DNA of 64,000 nt from Helicostylum pulchrum. Taxonomy: Eukaryota; Mucoromycota; Mucoromycetes; Mucorales; Mucoraceae. Within the stretch, counting starts at the first letter, position 1. Each line of letters opens with the position of its first letter. The stretch lies in NCBI GenBank assembly GCA_025677825.1, contig JAIXMO010000040.1, positions 124,001-188,000 on the forward strand, given 5' to 3'. The notes beneath the pieces were generated by a model. It saw nothing but the letters and a program-made list of their open reading frames with translations, did not search any database and was not told where the DNA came from. Below, piece by piece: positions 32,135 to 44,002 of the stretch. The translations under genes and the position numbers were made by a program.

Positions 32135-34969
32135 CTTACCAATATAACACCATTTTTCATATATAGCAAACAATTTTCATTTTAGCATTTTACTCTTTCT
32201 TTTTTTTTTTCCTTTTTCTTTTCCCTTTTTTTTGTACATAAAAAAACCCAAAAATATATCATTTTCATTCAGAATTAATCTAATGTCGCATATTTTATCC
32301 ATGTTTGATATTAAACCAATTAAATTTGCTACGCCTTTGTAAGCGTATCTAATTTACGCCAATCTTAAAAAAAAAAATCCTGGGACTCAAAGGTACATTG
32401 CCCTCTCTTTTTTTCAGCCCAAGTTTATCCCAGTAAAAAAAGGCAAAAAATACAACTGCATCATCGTTAACGATGACGTTCCTTTAAATGCTTACGTCAG
32501 TAGCTTTTAAAAGGTTGTAAGGAAATTTCATCATTATGACAAAGTTAACCGGAAATATCTCATTGAATTCCTAAACGTGCCGCCGGAAGGGCATTATTTA
32601 TAGAACAGAAAGCAGTCTAAGCAACACTTCGTTTCGCCGCAAGACATCAGCTGTTATAGTTTGGCCCAATGCTTGGGTATTTTTAAAGGCGTGCTATTTT
32701 CTGCAGCTAAATTAAGATATTATAATACAAGTTACAAACTAGCCTTGACAGCTTAAAAGCAGTACCCATCTTTTTTTTTCGAAGGCAGGATCTCTTGTTC
32801 TGCGGATCTCTAATTACAGCGTTGTTAATGTTTTTTATTAGAGATGCCTTATCTTTGACTTGTTTGTTTTTTAAGCACTACATGAAATTCATGCATATCG
32901 CTATCAGTTCTACCAGTATGATTCTTCTCTATCAACGTCAAATAATAATTAGATATCTATTTTGCCATTATCGTTGATAAACCTGTTTCAGTTACCCCCA
33001 TATTATTGAGAAGCAAGTGAGCGTATATTAATCCGTGTTATACTATGCTTTAAAACACTTCTTTTTTTTTCACTCGCTTTTGTTTTTCGATAGTAGCTAT
33101 AAAATATATTACAATCATGGGGAGAGAGCAAGTAAGATATTTGCCACTGCACGCGTGCACGAGAATAAGGTTTATTATGATCGACGAGATTTATATTGCT
33201 ACTTCAAAATAAATAAAAATGTAAATTGCTAGATACCAGCTTAAAGTATATGTATAAAGTAAAAGTACTTCTATTTTTTTTAAAAGACCTTTTTTTTTTT
33301 TTGTGAAAGGTTATTTTCTTGAAAGATGTAGGCTTTCTTGTTTAAATATGTATTCAAAAAGTAAAAAGGGAGGAGGAGAAGGTGAGTAAAAGGAGTAATA
33401 TATATAAAGGCCATACTATATAAAATTACAAGCCGACATGTACACTGATGGTGGTTGTATGTTAGCCGTGGCTTCTCATCACCGAATTGTATTTTGTGTC
33501 TGCCAATCGTAATAATTTGATCTGTATAAGGCCTAAAACTATTAGGCAAATATCATTTTTAAGCAGTACGTATACATAAAAATGAAAGATAAATTGCTTT
33601 AAGGGTACCATGTTTTTTTTTCTTTCTTTCGTTTATCTTGTTACATTTTGTAATAGCATACATTTTGTGGTAGCATACATTTTGTAATAGCACAGCCAAA
33701 TGTTAATATCTGAGACTAAATTATTTCTCAATGACAAATACAACAGAGACTGCTAGCTTAGCATTGCGATCAAAAGGGACGACCTCGGTTCAAAGAAGAA
33801 CTGGTTTTCTTCTTTTACTGCCAGAGAAAAAAAAAAGTGTTGTTTAAAGGGAAAATAAAGGAGAAAAGGGAGGGAAACGAGGAGTGAAATATAGGTAAGA
33901 AAGAGAGGAGGATAAGCCATTAATAGGAGAAGGACTAATATTTTATTTGAGCACCCAACACCTACTGTATAAGTTGAATAAAATTTTCTATAAATTTGAT
34001 GTCTATTTGTTTTTTTTTCTCCTTATTTTTTTTCTACCGCGCTGATATTTTCTGTAAGGTATGAAATAAGATGGGCTAATGCAGAAACTTTGCCTCTTTT
34101 TACAAGTATTATTTTTTTGTTTTGTTTGTACCAAGTGTTACTTGATATCTAGAAACAGTTAGCGAATGTTTTATATTTAGATATGTTAGTTCAGCTTAAA
34201 TGCAGGAACACGATACTTTTAGTTTTTGCGATTATAGCTTCGTATTCTTAAATAAATATATATTAGTATTTATTACAGAATGGAGAAGAAAAGTGCATAT
34301 GTATATAATATTCCAAGTAAACAGTAAAATTTGAATATATATGTGCATAATCCATTACTGTAGTTAATTCGAAAGTTTGGTATAAAAAATAGTTCATTTC
34401 GCATGTATTTCAGCCGAGGTTTAAAAGAAAGAAGGGTTCTTTTTTTCCAATCTCAGTTCCTATTGATGACTTGTAATCATTGATGAGTAGTAGTTTTACA
34501 CTGTGTTTTATTAAAAAAAAAGGTATATTTCTCCTATATTTGTAGGTAAACAAACGACATGATAAGCTAACTACCTAGATATAGCAAATGTAATACTCTT
34601 ATTACATTTTTACATTTTTACTTACTTTACTACCCTTTTCAATTATTTTAGAGATAAAAATAATATTGAGTATTTGTTGCACCAATCCCCGCTTATTTAA
34701 AATAAGCCAAAACTTGTTTACACTGGGTGTAACACCTAAAAAAAGTTTTTTATGTTGCAAATACAGCAGTTGTTCACAAGCAGGTTGCCTGATTTGTATT
34801 TTACACCTCGCGTGCGTCAAAATTGGAGGGTGCAATTTTTTTTAAAAAAGGTATTTAATTCAACTTTGCTCTTCTCCTCTTTTCTCTCTCTCTCTCTTTC
34901 TCTCTAATATTTTTCTTTTTTTCCTACTCTCCTTTTTAAATCAACAATTAAAAAAAATCAATAACAAAA
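32135..34969. other. Intergenic region of about 2.8 kb
   Basis: No supportable gene. It contains three tandem copies of a 17-nt unit at 33642-33692 and several T or A homopolymers. A TC-rich promoter tract lies at about 34866-34910, before the Kre9-domain gene. A minus-strand frame at 33280-33549 has no known domain. Confidence 0.5.
33642..33692. repeat. Tandem repeat, 3 x 17 nt
   Basis: The unit TACATTTTGTAATAGCA is repeated three times; the middle copy has GG in place of AA, and the first base of the first copy is T as in the others. There is no associated ORF. Confidence 0.75.
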
Positions 34970-35924
34970 ATGGTTTCTTTAAAGACATTCCTTTCCACTT
35001 CAGTAGCTCTCATTGCCGCTTTCGTTACTGTCGAAGCTGCTGTTGCTCCTACTTATCCTTTCCCTGGTAGCATCCAAAATGAAGGACAAGCTTATGATAT
35101 TACCTGGAGTATGTATATAGAAGCACATCCCACACAATTGGAATTTAACAGTATTTTACTTTTTTTTTTTAGCTTTTGATGGAAAGAACCCTTCTGCTAA
35201 ATACAGAATTGGTAAAAACAAAATTAGATTATTATTATTTTTTGCAATTTAAAAACTAATACACAAGAAATTATTATTAGATTTCATGACAGGATCAAAC
35301 GACGTTCAATCTGTCTTATCTAATGTTGCCACTGTAAGTAACTCTTTAAAAGTTTTATTCGAAAAAGAAATAATGCTAATAATAAATTTTTATAGGATGT
35401 CGACCCTGCTGCTTTGAAATATACTTTTGTTACTCCCGAAGTTGCACCACATGCCGCTGTTTACTTCTTCATGTTCACAGGTACGAATAGTTTTAAAAAA
35501 AGGATTTTTTTTAATGCCACCGATATTAACTTTTTAAAAAACAGGTTCTGATGGTGATGTTGCTTGGGCTACTCGTTTCGGTATTGTCGGAGCTGATGGC
35601 AAGCTCGTTGCTGAAGAGAAAAAGACTCAACCCAATGGTGATAAGATCCCTTGGGGCATTGGTAAGCTTTCAGGTGCTGCTTCCGGCAACACCACTGCAC
35701 CTGCTACCCCCAGCGCTGAAATCACCACTCCTCCTGTCGAAAGCCCAGTCGAAAGCCCAGTTGAAAGCCCAGTTGTAAACGAAGTTTCTCCTCCCGCTGC
35801 CTCTTCTTCTTCTGTTTCCGTTGCTATGGTCGATAATGCTGAAACCTCTGCTAATGGAGCTTCTATGGTTAAGCCTGTTCTTACTTTTGCCTCTGCTGCC
35901 ATTGCCGGTTATCTTGCTCTCTAG
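34970..35924 (+). CDS. Secreted GPI-anchored protein with Kre9/Knh1-type domain
   Basis: Five exons (34970-35108, 35173-35211, 35281-35333, 35396-35480, 35545-35924) give 231 residues. A signal peptide (MVSLKTFLSTSVALIAAFVTVEA) precedes a domain with PTYPFPGSIQNEGQAYDITW, then AKYRIDFMTG, YTFVTPEVAPHAAVYFFMF and TRFGIVG. This is the pattern of the fungal Ser/Thr-rich GPI-anchored (Kre9/Knh1) domain. A Ser/Thr/Pro stalk with three VESP repeats follows, and a short hydrophobic C-terminus (FASAAIAGYLAL) suited to GPI attachment. The family is linked to cell-wall beta-glucan assembly. GC-leaning codons in the last exon suggest strong expression. Confidence 0.82.
35737..35775 (+). repeat. Coding repeat, VESP units
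   Basis: Nearly identical short units encode (VESP)n in the stalk of the GPI protein. Such repeats commonly vary in number between fungal isolates. Confidence 0.6.
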
Positions 35925-37476
35925 ATCAACAAACAAATATATACACAAACAAAAAAAAACAAAAAAAGAAAGGCACACACTATCATAATTTATCTATCTA
36001 CACTTAGTGTAGTGCATATCCGCTTAAAAAAATCCCCTCTCTTTTTTTTCTTTTTTTTTTTTTGAAAAACCCCCCTCTTCCTCCAACTTTGTAACTTTAT
36101 TGAATAATTGTATAACACCCGTTTTAATTTTCTTACTTTTTTGTATATTGTTCCACTATTGTAAACCTCTTTATTGTTAGAATGAATGCATGAGGTTTAA
36201 TGTAATACTGTACCACATTTAATCGATCTAGAAATTTTTCTGTCTAGGTCCTAGTTTCCATTTAGTATTTATAATAGCGTGATTTTGATTACCCGCGAAT
36301 TATATAAATACCTTTTTTGTTTTTTCTTCTTTTCTTCGCAAATATGTATACTGGTGATCCTTTTTTCATCACACTGTTTGTTACACTATGATCTTGGAAA
36401 AAATTATGTAATATTTATTGAAATTCAGCCTCGTCAGCCACACGCAATACTATTACCGTGTAAAATATCAGAATGGTAAACGGAATAGCAAGAAGACTGT
36501 CTTGGAATATTACTCTCTCATCTTTAATTTGTAAAAAAAACTGATTTTGTCAAGATTTTTTTTTTACGTACCCTTAAAAAAAGATTTTCTAGTCTTTGAA
36601 TAATACTTTTTTGTTTTTGTTGCTATAAAAAGAAATAAACAAAAAAGCTAAACAATAACAAAAGAATTTGATGTCAAGTGGGGTGTATCCGCGCCTGTCA
36701 CTTTTTCTTTTCATTGGAGGAACTTCAAAATTCACTTTCTGTACACGCGACTTTTTTTTTTCGGAGTAAATAGCTTTTACCGTCGTCAACAGTAGCCTTT
36801 TTTGCTTACAATATTTCTATTTATAAGCTAAAAAAAAAGGCTTACAGTAGCTCGTCCGTTAAGCCCAAGTTTAGTTTTACAATAATTGCAATTTATCTAA
36901 GAGGCACTAAGCTTTTTCCGTGCGAATCGAACAGGAGGGAAGGCTTTTTACCGTAATATTTCTGAGTCGTGAGACAAACCTATGATACTCTCCTGAAAGC
37001 AACATATTCCCCCCTTTATATACTCGATTTAATGCTTCTGGTTTTCGCAAGTCAGTTGTTAATTATATGCAAAGTGTCAGTATCATAACTAACTTGAGTC
37101 GAAACGAATATATACGCGATTACAAATAGTACTACTATCACCAGTTTATTTATAGTTAACCATAAGCCTCAAGAAAATTTACAATGGCTTTTTTTATTTT
37201 TAAAATTAAACTACTTTAATATGGAATATTTATTCAACGACTCTTTTGAAAATAATACGAAAGTCTGTTGATTTTAATTATAATCTAAAAGTTACTTCGA
37301 TAAATTTTTCTTGTTGACGGGCATTATAAATATTTTTGAGTATGTTTTACGCTCTTATTGCAATTGATTTTTTACCCCAAATCTCATCTTCGGGTTACCA
37401 TCAGGTTTAGTAATTTACTATCGGGAAACACTCGAGAACAGTGTGGGTCCATTTTGCAAGTTTTGAGTCAGAAACA

Positions 37477-37490
37477 GTTACCATGACAAC
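37477..37490 (+). promoter_or_regulatory. RFX-type X-box 1
   Basis: GTTACCATGACAAC fits the X-box consensus GTNRCC(0-3)RGYAAC with one mismatch. It lies 183 bp upstream of the PARP ATG. RFX proteins (Crt1/Rfx1 in budding yeast) bind such sites to control DNA-damage genes. Confidence 0.6.
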
Positions 37491-37519
37491 CAATTTTTTA
37501 AAACCCACACTTTAGAATG

Positions 37520-37533
37520 GTTGCTATGGCAAC
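37520..37533 (+). promoter_or_regulatory. RFX-type X-box 2
   Basis: GTTGCTATGGCAAC is a near-perfect palindromic X-box, and the palindrome extends to ATGGTTGC/GCAACCAT (37518-37537). It lies 140 bp upstream of the PARP ATG and 43 bp after the first site. Confidence 0.7.
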
Positions 37534-37604
37534 CATGCAAGTCTCCCCACAAAACTAAATAAGGTTTTTAGTGTGAAATAAGCTGAGATGTAAAAAAAAA
37601 AAAG

Positions 37605-37612
37605 TATAAAAA
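37605..37612 (+). promoter_or_regulatory. TATA box of the PARP gene
   Basis: TATAAAAA, about 60 bp before the ATG, is followed by a T-rich initiator-like stretch. Its position after the X-boxes gives a coherent promoter. Confidence 0.55.
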
Positions 37613-37672
37613 GAGAAATGAAAAATCGCCTTCACTTCTTTATCTTTTTTTTTTCATTATCAGTTACAGAAA

Positions 37673-40600
37673 ATGACAAAATCCAATCCTCCGCCTTTGA
37701 GAAGTTCCTCTAGAAGAGTAGCCCAGAAAGTATGTTAAATACAGATCACGTTCGACATAAAGCGCTAACCCTTTTTTTTATTAAACAACAGAATAAAGTA
37801 TCGGTTATAAAAGCTCCCAAAAAGCAATTAGCTTTGGCTCGCAAAACAAAGAAAAATGTCGTCAATATTCTCGACTTTAAAAAAAAATCTGTAAGTGCAA
37901 AAGTAATCGTAAATGCATAATTATTAATTTACATTGTAAAAGGGAAAAACAATGTACCTTGTCGAACGCGATGGAACTGGTTTAAATGCCTGGGAAACTG
38001 AAGATATGATTGAAAGCCTTGATGTCCTTACTAACTATCAGCACAAAGTCCAAACTGAATCAGGATACTCTATCAATGAGAATTCGGAAGGGCAGCCCCA
38101 AGTTTCTGAACACTCAAGGCCATCTCGTGCTTCAAAGACTCGCGCAGTCATTGCATTAAAGCAATCTGATTATGTAGAAGATGAATATGTTAGTGATGAT
38201 AACAAAATCAATCGAAAATCAGTCAGAACAAATAGTGGTACAAAGAAACCCGCCAATAAAAAATCTGGAGGAAGAAAGACGAAAGCGGAAGTTCTTGCTG
38301 ATATTCAACATGCCGAGAGATTGGATAGACAAAGGCTTCGAAGCGAATTGAACCCTGAAGATATTACTCAAGGTGTAAATCACTTTTACGGAAAGAATTG
38401 TTGTCTTCAATGTGCTGCAAATACCTACAGAGATAAACTTGAAAGTAATGATTTGAATGGACTGAAGGCTGCTTTGAAAGATAAGGACATCCCCACCTAT
38501 TCTTACGAGGATACGCCCAATGGTCTTAACTTTATTCAGTATGCTATTGTACTTCAACGAGAAGAATTCGCCGAAACTCTTGAAGAGCACAACAAAACAG
38601 CAAATATATCTCTTTACCCTGTTGTTCCTTCAAAGTATACTGTATATGATGGTGGAAACACTGGAAGAAACAGAGGACTTGGAGAATATCAAAACAGACA
38701 ATTCAGGTATAAAAAAAAAGAGAATGAAAAGATAATTTAGCATTACGATCTTAATATTAAATTATATCATATAGACGAGTTGAAGAATCCAGAGGAAATC
38801 GTGTTGGTAACTCTGCTTTTTACAAAGCTGCGGACTCGAAAAGAACTTTTATGAATGTAGAGGATCAAATCAGAGCAAGCAAGTTACGCTCTTTTATGCC
38901 TTATATATCCAAGGACACTTTCCGTGATGAAAACGTTATTGCAAACTACCTGGTTCATTTCAGTAATGGCTCCCATGACGTTTATTATGCTGCCTCCTCT
39001 GGAAGTAGACGTTTAGCTAAAAGTTTATTGGAGCATGTGAATCTTACAGGAAGATCAACTTTTAATCTTCTTCACGAAGAGGTTTTAAAGGTATACATAT
39101 TTGTAACGATTATTTTTTTTAAAAAAAAGTACTAACTTATATTTAGTTTGAAAATGGTCAATCGTTAACAAGCTACAGGAAAACTCAGATTTTGAAAATG
39201 GCATCTGATGCATATAATGTTACACCATATCATTTCTCCGCTATTAATCCTAGTGCAACCTATCTTAGCGAACTTTATGAGGCACTTGATCCCGCTGAAA
39301 GATTACAAACTGATCTTTATGGCAGATCGGTTGCATTTTTTGCTGCAGCTAGTGAAACCTCGGCCTGTTTAGAGTTTCTTGAATCAAAAGCCTTCAATTT
39401 TTCTCTTGTTGACAAGTACAAAATGAGCCCCCTTATGCAAGCTGCTCGATTTGGAAGAAGCCATAACGTTGAAATATTAATCAAGCATCTTAGAGGTGGA
39501 CCTGAAGTAACCGAAACGTCTCCCTTTGTTTTCCAAACCTTGGTTCGTAACAGAAGAACCGCTTTACACTATGCTGCCTTCTTTGGACATGCCGAGACCT
39601 GTAGAGTATTAATTAAGCACAATGCGCCTGTTGAATGTATTGAAAATCTTGACAAGCAAACTCCTTTATTGTATGCTGCTAAAAATGGTAATACCGAATG
39701 TGTACGTGTTTTAATCGAAGAAGGAAAAGCCAACCCAGAAAAAGGAGACAAGTTTTCAAGAACTGCTTTACATTATGCATGTATGAATGGTCATACCGAG
39801 GTTGCCAAGTATCTTTTGTCTCAAGGTGTAGATTCAAATTCTTATGATAGCTCTCATAATGCCCCTATTCATTTTGCTGCTGCTTTTGGTTACATCAAGA
39901 TTGTACATTTGCTCATTGAGTATGGATCTACTGACCCGTCAGCATGCAATGTCTGGAGAAGTACCCCGTGTTCTGTTGCAAATATGAAAGGTCATATTGG
40001 CATTGTCAAGTATCTTCTCGAATTATCCCACACTTCAATTGATGTCAACTTTAAAGATCAAGATGGCTGCATTATGCTACAAAATTGTCTTAATGAATCT
40101 GTTGCAACCCCGCTCGAAAAGAAGACGAATATTGAAAAGATTACTTTGTTACTTGCTATGAAAGCCAATATCAACAGCATCAATCTTGAAGGTATAGACT
40201 TACATTAAAATGAATGATTGATGTTGCATACTAATATTAATCATACATATATTATAGGAGATACCTCTTTACATACTTTAGTTTCAAACACTTCTTTCGC
40301 TAAATTACAACCTAAGGGTTGGGAAACTTTTTATACTGTCCCTAGTAGATATCATACCTACGAATTTATTGAGTATGACGACATTGAAGGTGTCGAATAT
40401 CAAAAAGTGCTTGCAAACCTTCTGATAGAACATGGCGCTGACTTGGATATCCAGAACTTTCGAAAAGAAACACCCTTAGCAACGGCTATGAGACTTGGTA
40501 ATCATCATTTAATAACACTACTTATTGAAGCGGGTGCAAAATTCTGGGTCGATACTGATGAAAAAGGCAATAACTTCTTTCATTACTTTGGTAATTTTAT

Positions 40601-43600
40601 CGCTTTCATCAACGGCCTTCAGCCTCATTACGATTTGGACATCATGATTAAAGAAAGATTATTGGATATTGCCAAGGAAATGTGGGCTGCAGTTGTATCT
40701 TATTCAGCTTCCCATATTGCTGAAGTTCGAAAGATTGTAAGTACTATATACGTTATACTAGGCTATAGGATTACTAATTATTTTTTTATAGATTAATGTT
40801 CGTAATAATGAAGGTTACACGCCTTTGATTTACGGTGTTAAGTCTGCAGTTGAAAAACAAAGAGAAGCAATGATTCGCGAAAAGAAAATGATTCTTTCAG
40901 TTGTTTTCAACAGCTCTACTAACAACCATGGAACATTCATCAGTTACAACAGCCATCAATCTAATGATAACAAGGGATATCCTAGCAAGATGTTTGAAAA
41001 GGCAAGTTTACCATTGAGCGTTAACTTGGCCTTTAATTTTGACTTGTGGGTAAGTACAAAATCTATCGCAAAATACACATTAGCAGTACTAAATGCATTT
41101 CTTTTAGGTTTCAATTATGCGCGAAATTGTAACCCTTTTTAAGCCTAATATGAGTGAATACGTTACCTTACCAATGAAATTTAAGAAGGATAAACCTGAT
41201 GCAAAGAAAGCCAACTACCCTGCTTTAACCGGATATACAGCTCTTCATATTGGTAATTATACAATATTCGAAAACTAAGTTTATATATTTTTTACAAAAA
41301 AAAAAACTCACATATTAATTTAGCTGCTCAAACTCAATGCACTACCTTGATTGACTTTTTATTGGAAAATGGAAGCAAACCTAACGTATGTGTTAAGCTT
41401 AATACTGAAATTCTTTCTGGGGATACTCCTATGACAATTGCCTATCACCATAAGAAGGATCTCTATCAGGAATTACCCAACAAGTCTTTAGAGTGTACCG
41501 AAGTAGTCAAGAAAAAGTTTGTATTGACTAAACCGAATTTTAAAGATACTCTTTACAAAACCGTCAAATCCTTTATTCGATTCAAGGCATGTCCGTATAT
41601 TACAAACAGTTCTGGAACTTCCGTATTGTTAAAAGCTTCAGCTAGTATGGATTCTAGAAATTTAGTTCAAATTTGTAATGTCAAACCTTCTAAAGGTGGA
41701 GATGTCAATACCAAGAACGACAAGGAAGAAACTTCGTTGATGATGGCTGTGAACTCACTGGAGACCGTAATTAAATTGAAGGAAAAGAAGCCCAATGTTG
41801 AAATTATCAAGTATCTTTTAAAAGCTAATGCCGATCCAAATATTCGTTATGAAAATGGTGATACCGTATTGATGAAGATTATCAAAACTATGGATATTAC
41901 CTTACTTGAAACTTTATTGGAAAATGCTGTTATCGCTATTGATCACAACATAAAGAACAAAAGTAAGTTTTTTTTTTAAAAAAAAAATAGGCTACATATT
42001 CTAAGTTTCTTCTCTCTTTTTTTTTTATAGATCAAGAAAATGCATTGATAGTAGCCTGCCAATTGAAGGAACCAAAAATTGCCCTGTTCTATCTTTCGTA
42101 CTTGAAACGTTCCCTTGGATTATGCGAAATCAATACTTTCGACTATGAAAAACATTCTGCTTTGTCCTATGCTTGCAGAAACGCCGAACTTCAAGTTGTT
42201 GAAGGATTACTTTCACTAAATGCCAATCCCAACTTTACTATGCCTCAACATGTACCACTTAACGAAGCTGTCTCTGGTCAAAATATTGATGTTATCGACT
42301 TGTTGTTGAAACAAGGCGCATCCGTAAACGAAAAGAACGAGCCTTATGGAAATACTGCCCTTCATACTGCTATCATTGATGGAAAACATCGTATTGTTAA
42401 ACTTTTATTGGAAAACGGTGCTGATTTCAACATTCCCAATACTCGCTTACAATCACCTATGCATTTAGCTGTTCAAAACACGAAGAGCCAAACCAACCGA
42501 TCCTTCCGTATTGAGCGTCTTTTAATGAAAGCTGGTGCAGATATAAATGCCCTTGATTTCTTTGGTAAATACTTACATAGCAGGTTATAGAAATTATGTA
42601 ACCGATTATTAACTATATATATATTATTTTAATAATAGGCCGTACTCCTCTTCATTATGTATTTGTCGAAAGCAATTTGATTCCGATTACTCGTAATACC
42701 TCCATTATTTCTAAAAAGGTTAAACAAGTAGCTAAAGAAATCAAGACTGAAAAGGATAGAATGAAAGCCCTAAACAGTTTCTCTACCAAATTTGGCCTTG
42801 GTGAATTTTCTGAAGATAGTAAGCATCTTAATGCCTGGATGAAAGCAGCCAAAAAGATACAATTAGATAAATCCGAACTTGAAGAACAAAAAGAAAATAT
42901 GGAGCGTGAAAGGAAAGATGAAGAAGATATACTTATTTTGGATGAAGAAAGAGATTTGTTGAAAGTATATTGTGATTATAGTTGGGAAAATGTGAATCCT
43001 ATAAGATTCGATCCTATTGATATTCTCAAGTATTTGTCCGATTCTGAAGATCTGCATTATGACATAAAAGACGAATTTGGAAGAACTCCACTTCATTATG
43101 CTGCTTGTGTAGGTGCTTTTAGTTGTACTTCATTACTCGTTGAGAAAAATGTAGACATCAATGCAATTGATTCGGATAAGGTAAGAATTTGTAAAATAAA
43201 GAGACTTATAATAAGTACATTAACACATTTATTACTTATTATAGAACGGCCCTGTTCAGTTAGCTCTCCGAAACAATCATGTCGATTATTCAGTTATGCT
43301 TTGTAATTTCGGAGCAACTGTAAACAGTGATATTGTTCTGAAAGATGGTGAATCTACGTCTACATTTGGCTTTAGTTTATCGAAATCGCTTATAAATGTA
43401 GCCTATTTAATTATGGATAAAGGTGCAATTCCTATTGGTAAGAAATACTAGATAAAATTATATTAAAAAGTGTTTATATAACTAACTTTAAAATACTATA
43501 TAGAATCCATTAGAGAGTCATTAAAAAATGGTAAAATCAATTCTGTTTTTTTTTATATACTATCATTTACTAACCACTTCATATAACTAATAGGTAAATT

Positions 43601-43967
43601 CCATATGGCTGAAATCTTACTGCATTCTATCGAAGACGAAAATCTTTCCGTTACTTTACCTATTGTAAATCAAAATGTCTGGCACGTGTTATCCGATTTC
43701 AAGCCATTCAGTAACGAAGTCTGGGAAGAATACGTACAAGAATTTATTGAAAAACTCTTGCCACTCAACCTTTCTATTTTCCAAGATAGTTATGGTAGAA
43801 CTCCTATTCATTACGCTGCCAAACATGGTCAAACTGTTTTACTTCGCCGTCTTCTTTCTATGCCAAATGTTTTAATTAACATTATTGACCAGGATGGATA
43901 TTCGGAACTTGATTACGCTGTCGAGAGTGAAATCTTTGAAAGTGTCCAGGTGAATTTTTTTTTTTTG

Positions 43968-44002
<35 letters not shown>

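Larger units (their letters stand above)
35925..37672. other. Intergenic region and PARP promoter
   Basis: About 1.75 kb. The last 200 bp carry two RFX-type X-boxes and a TATA box, listed separately. The rest shows no gene. Confidence 0.5.
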
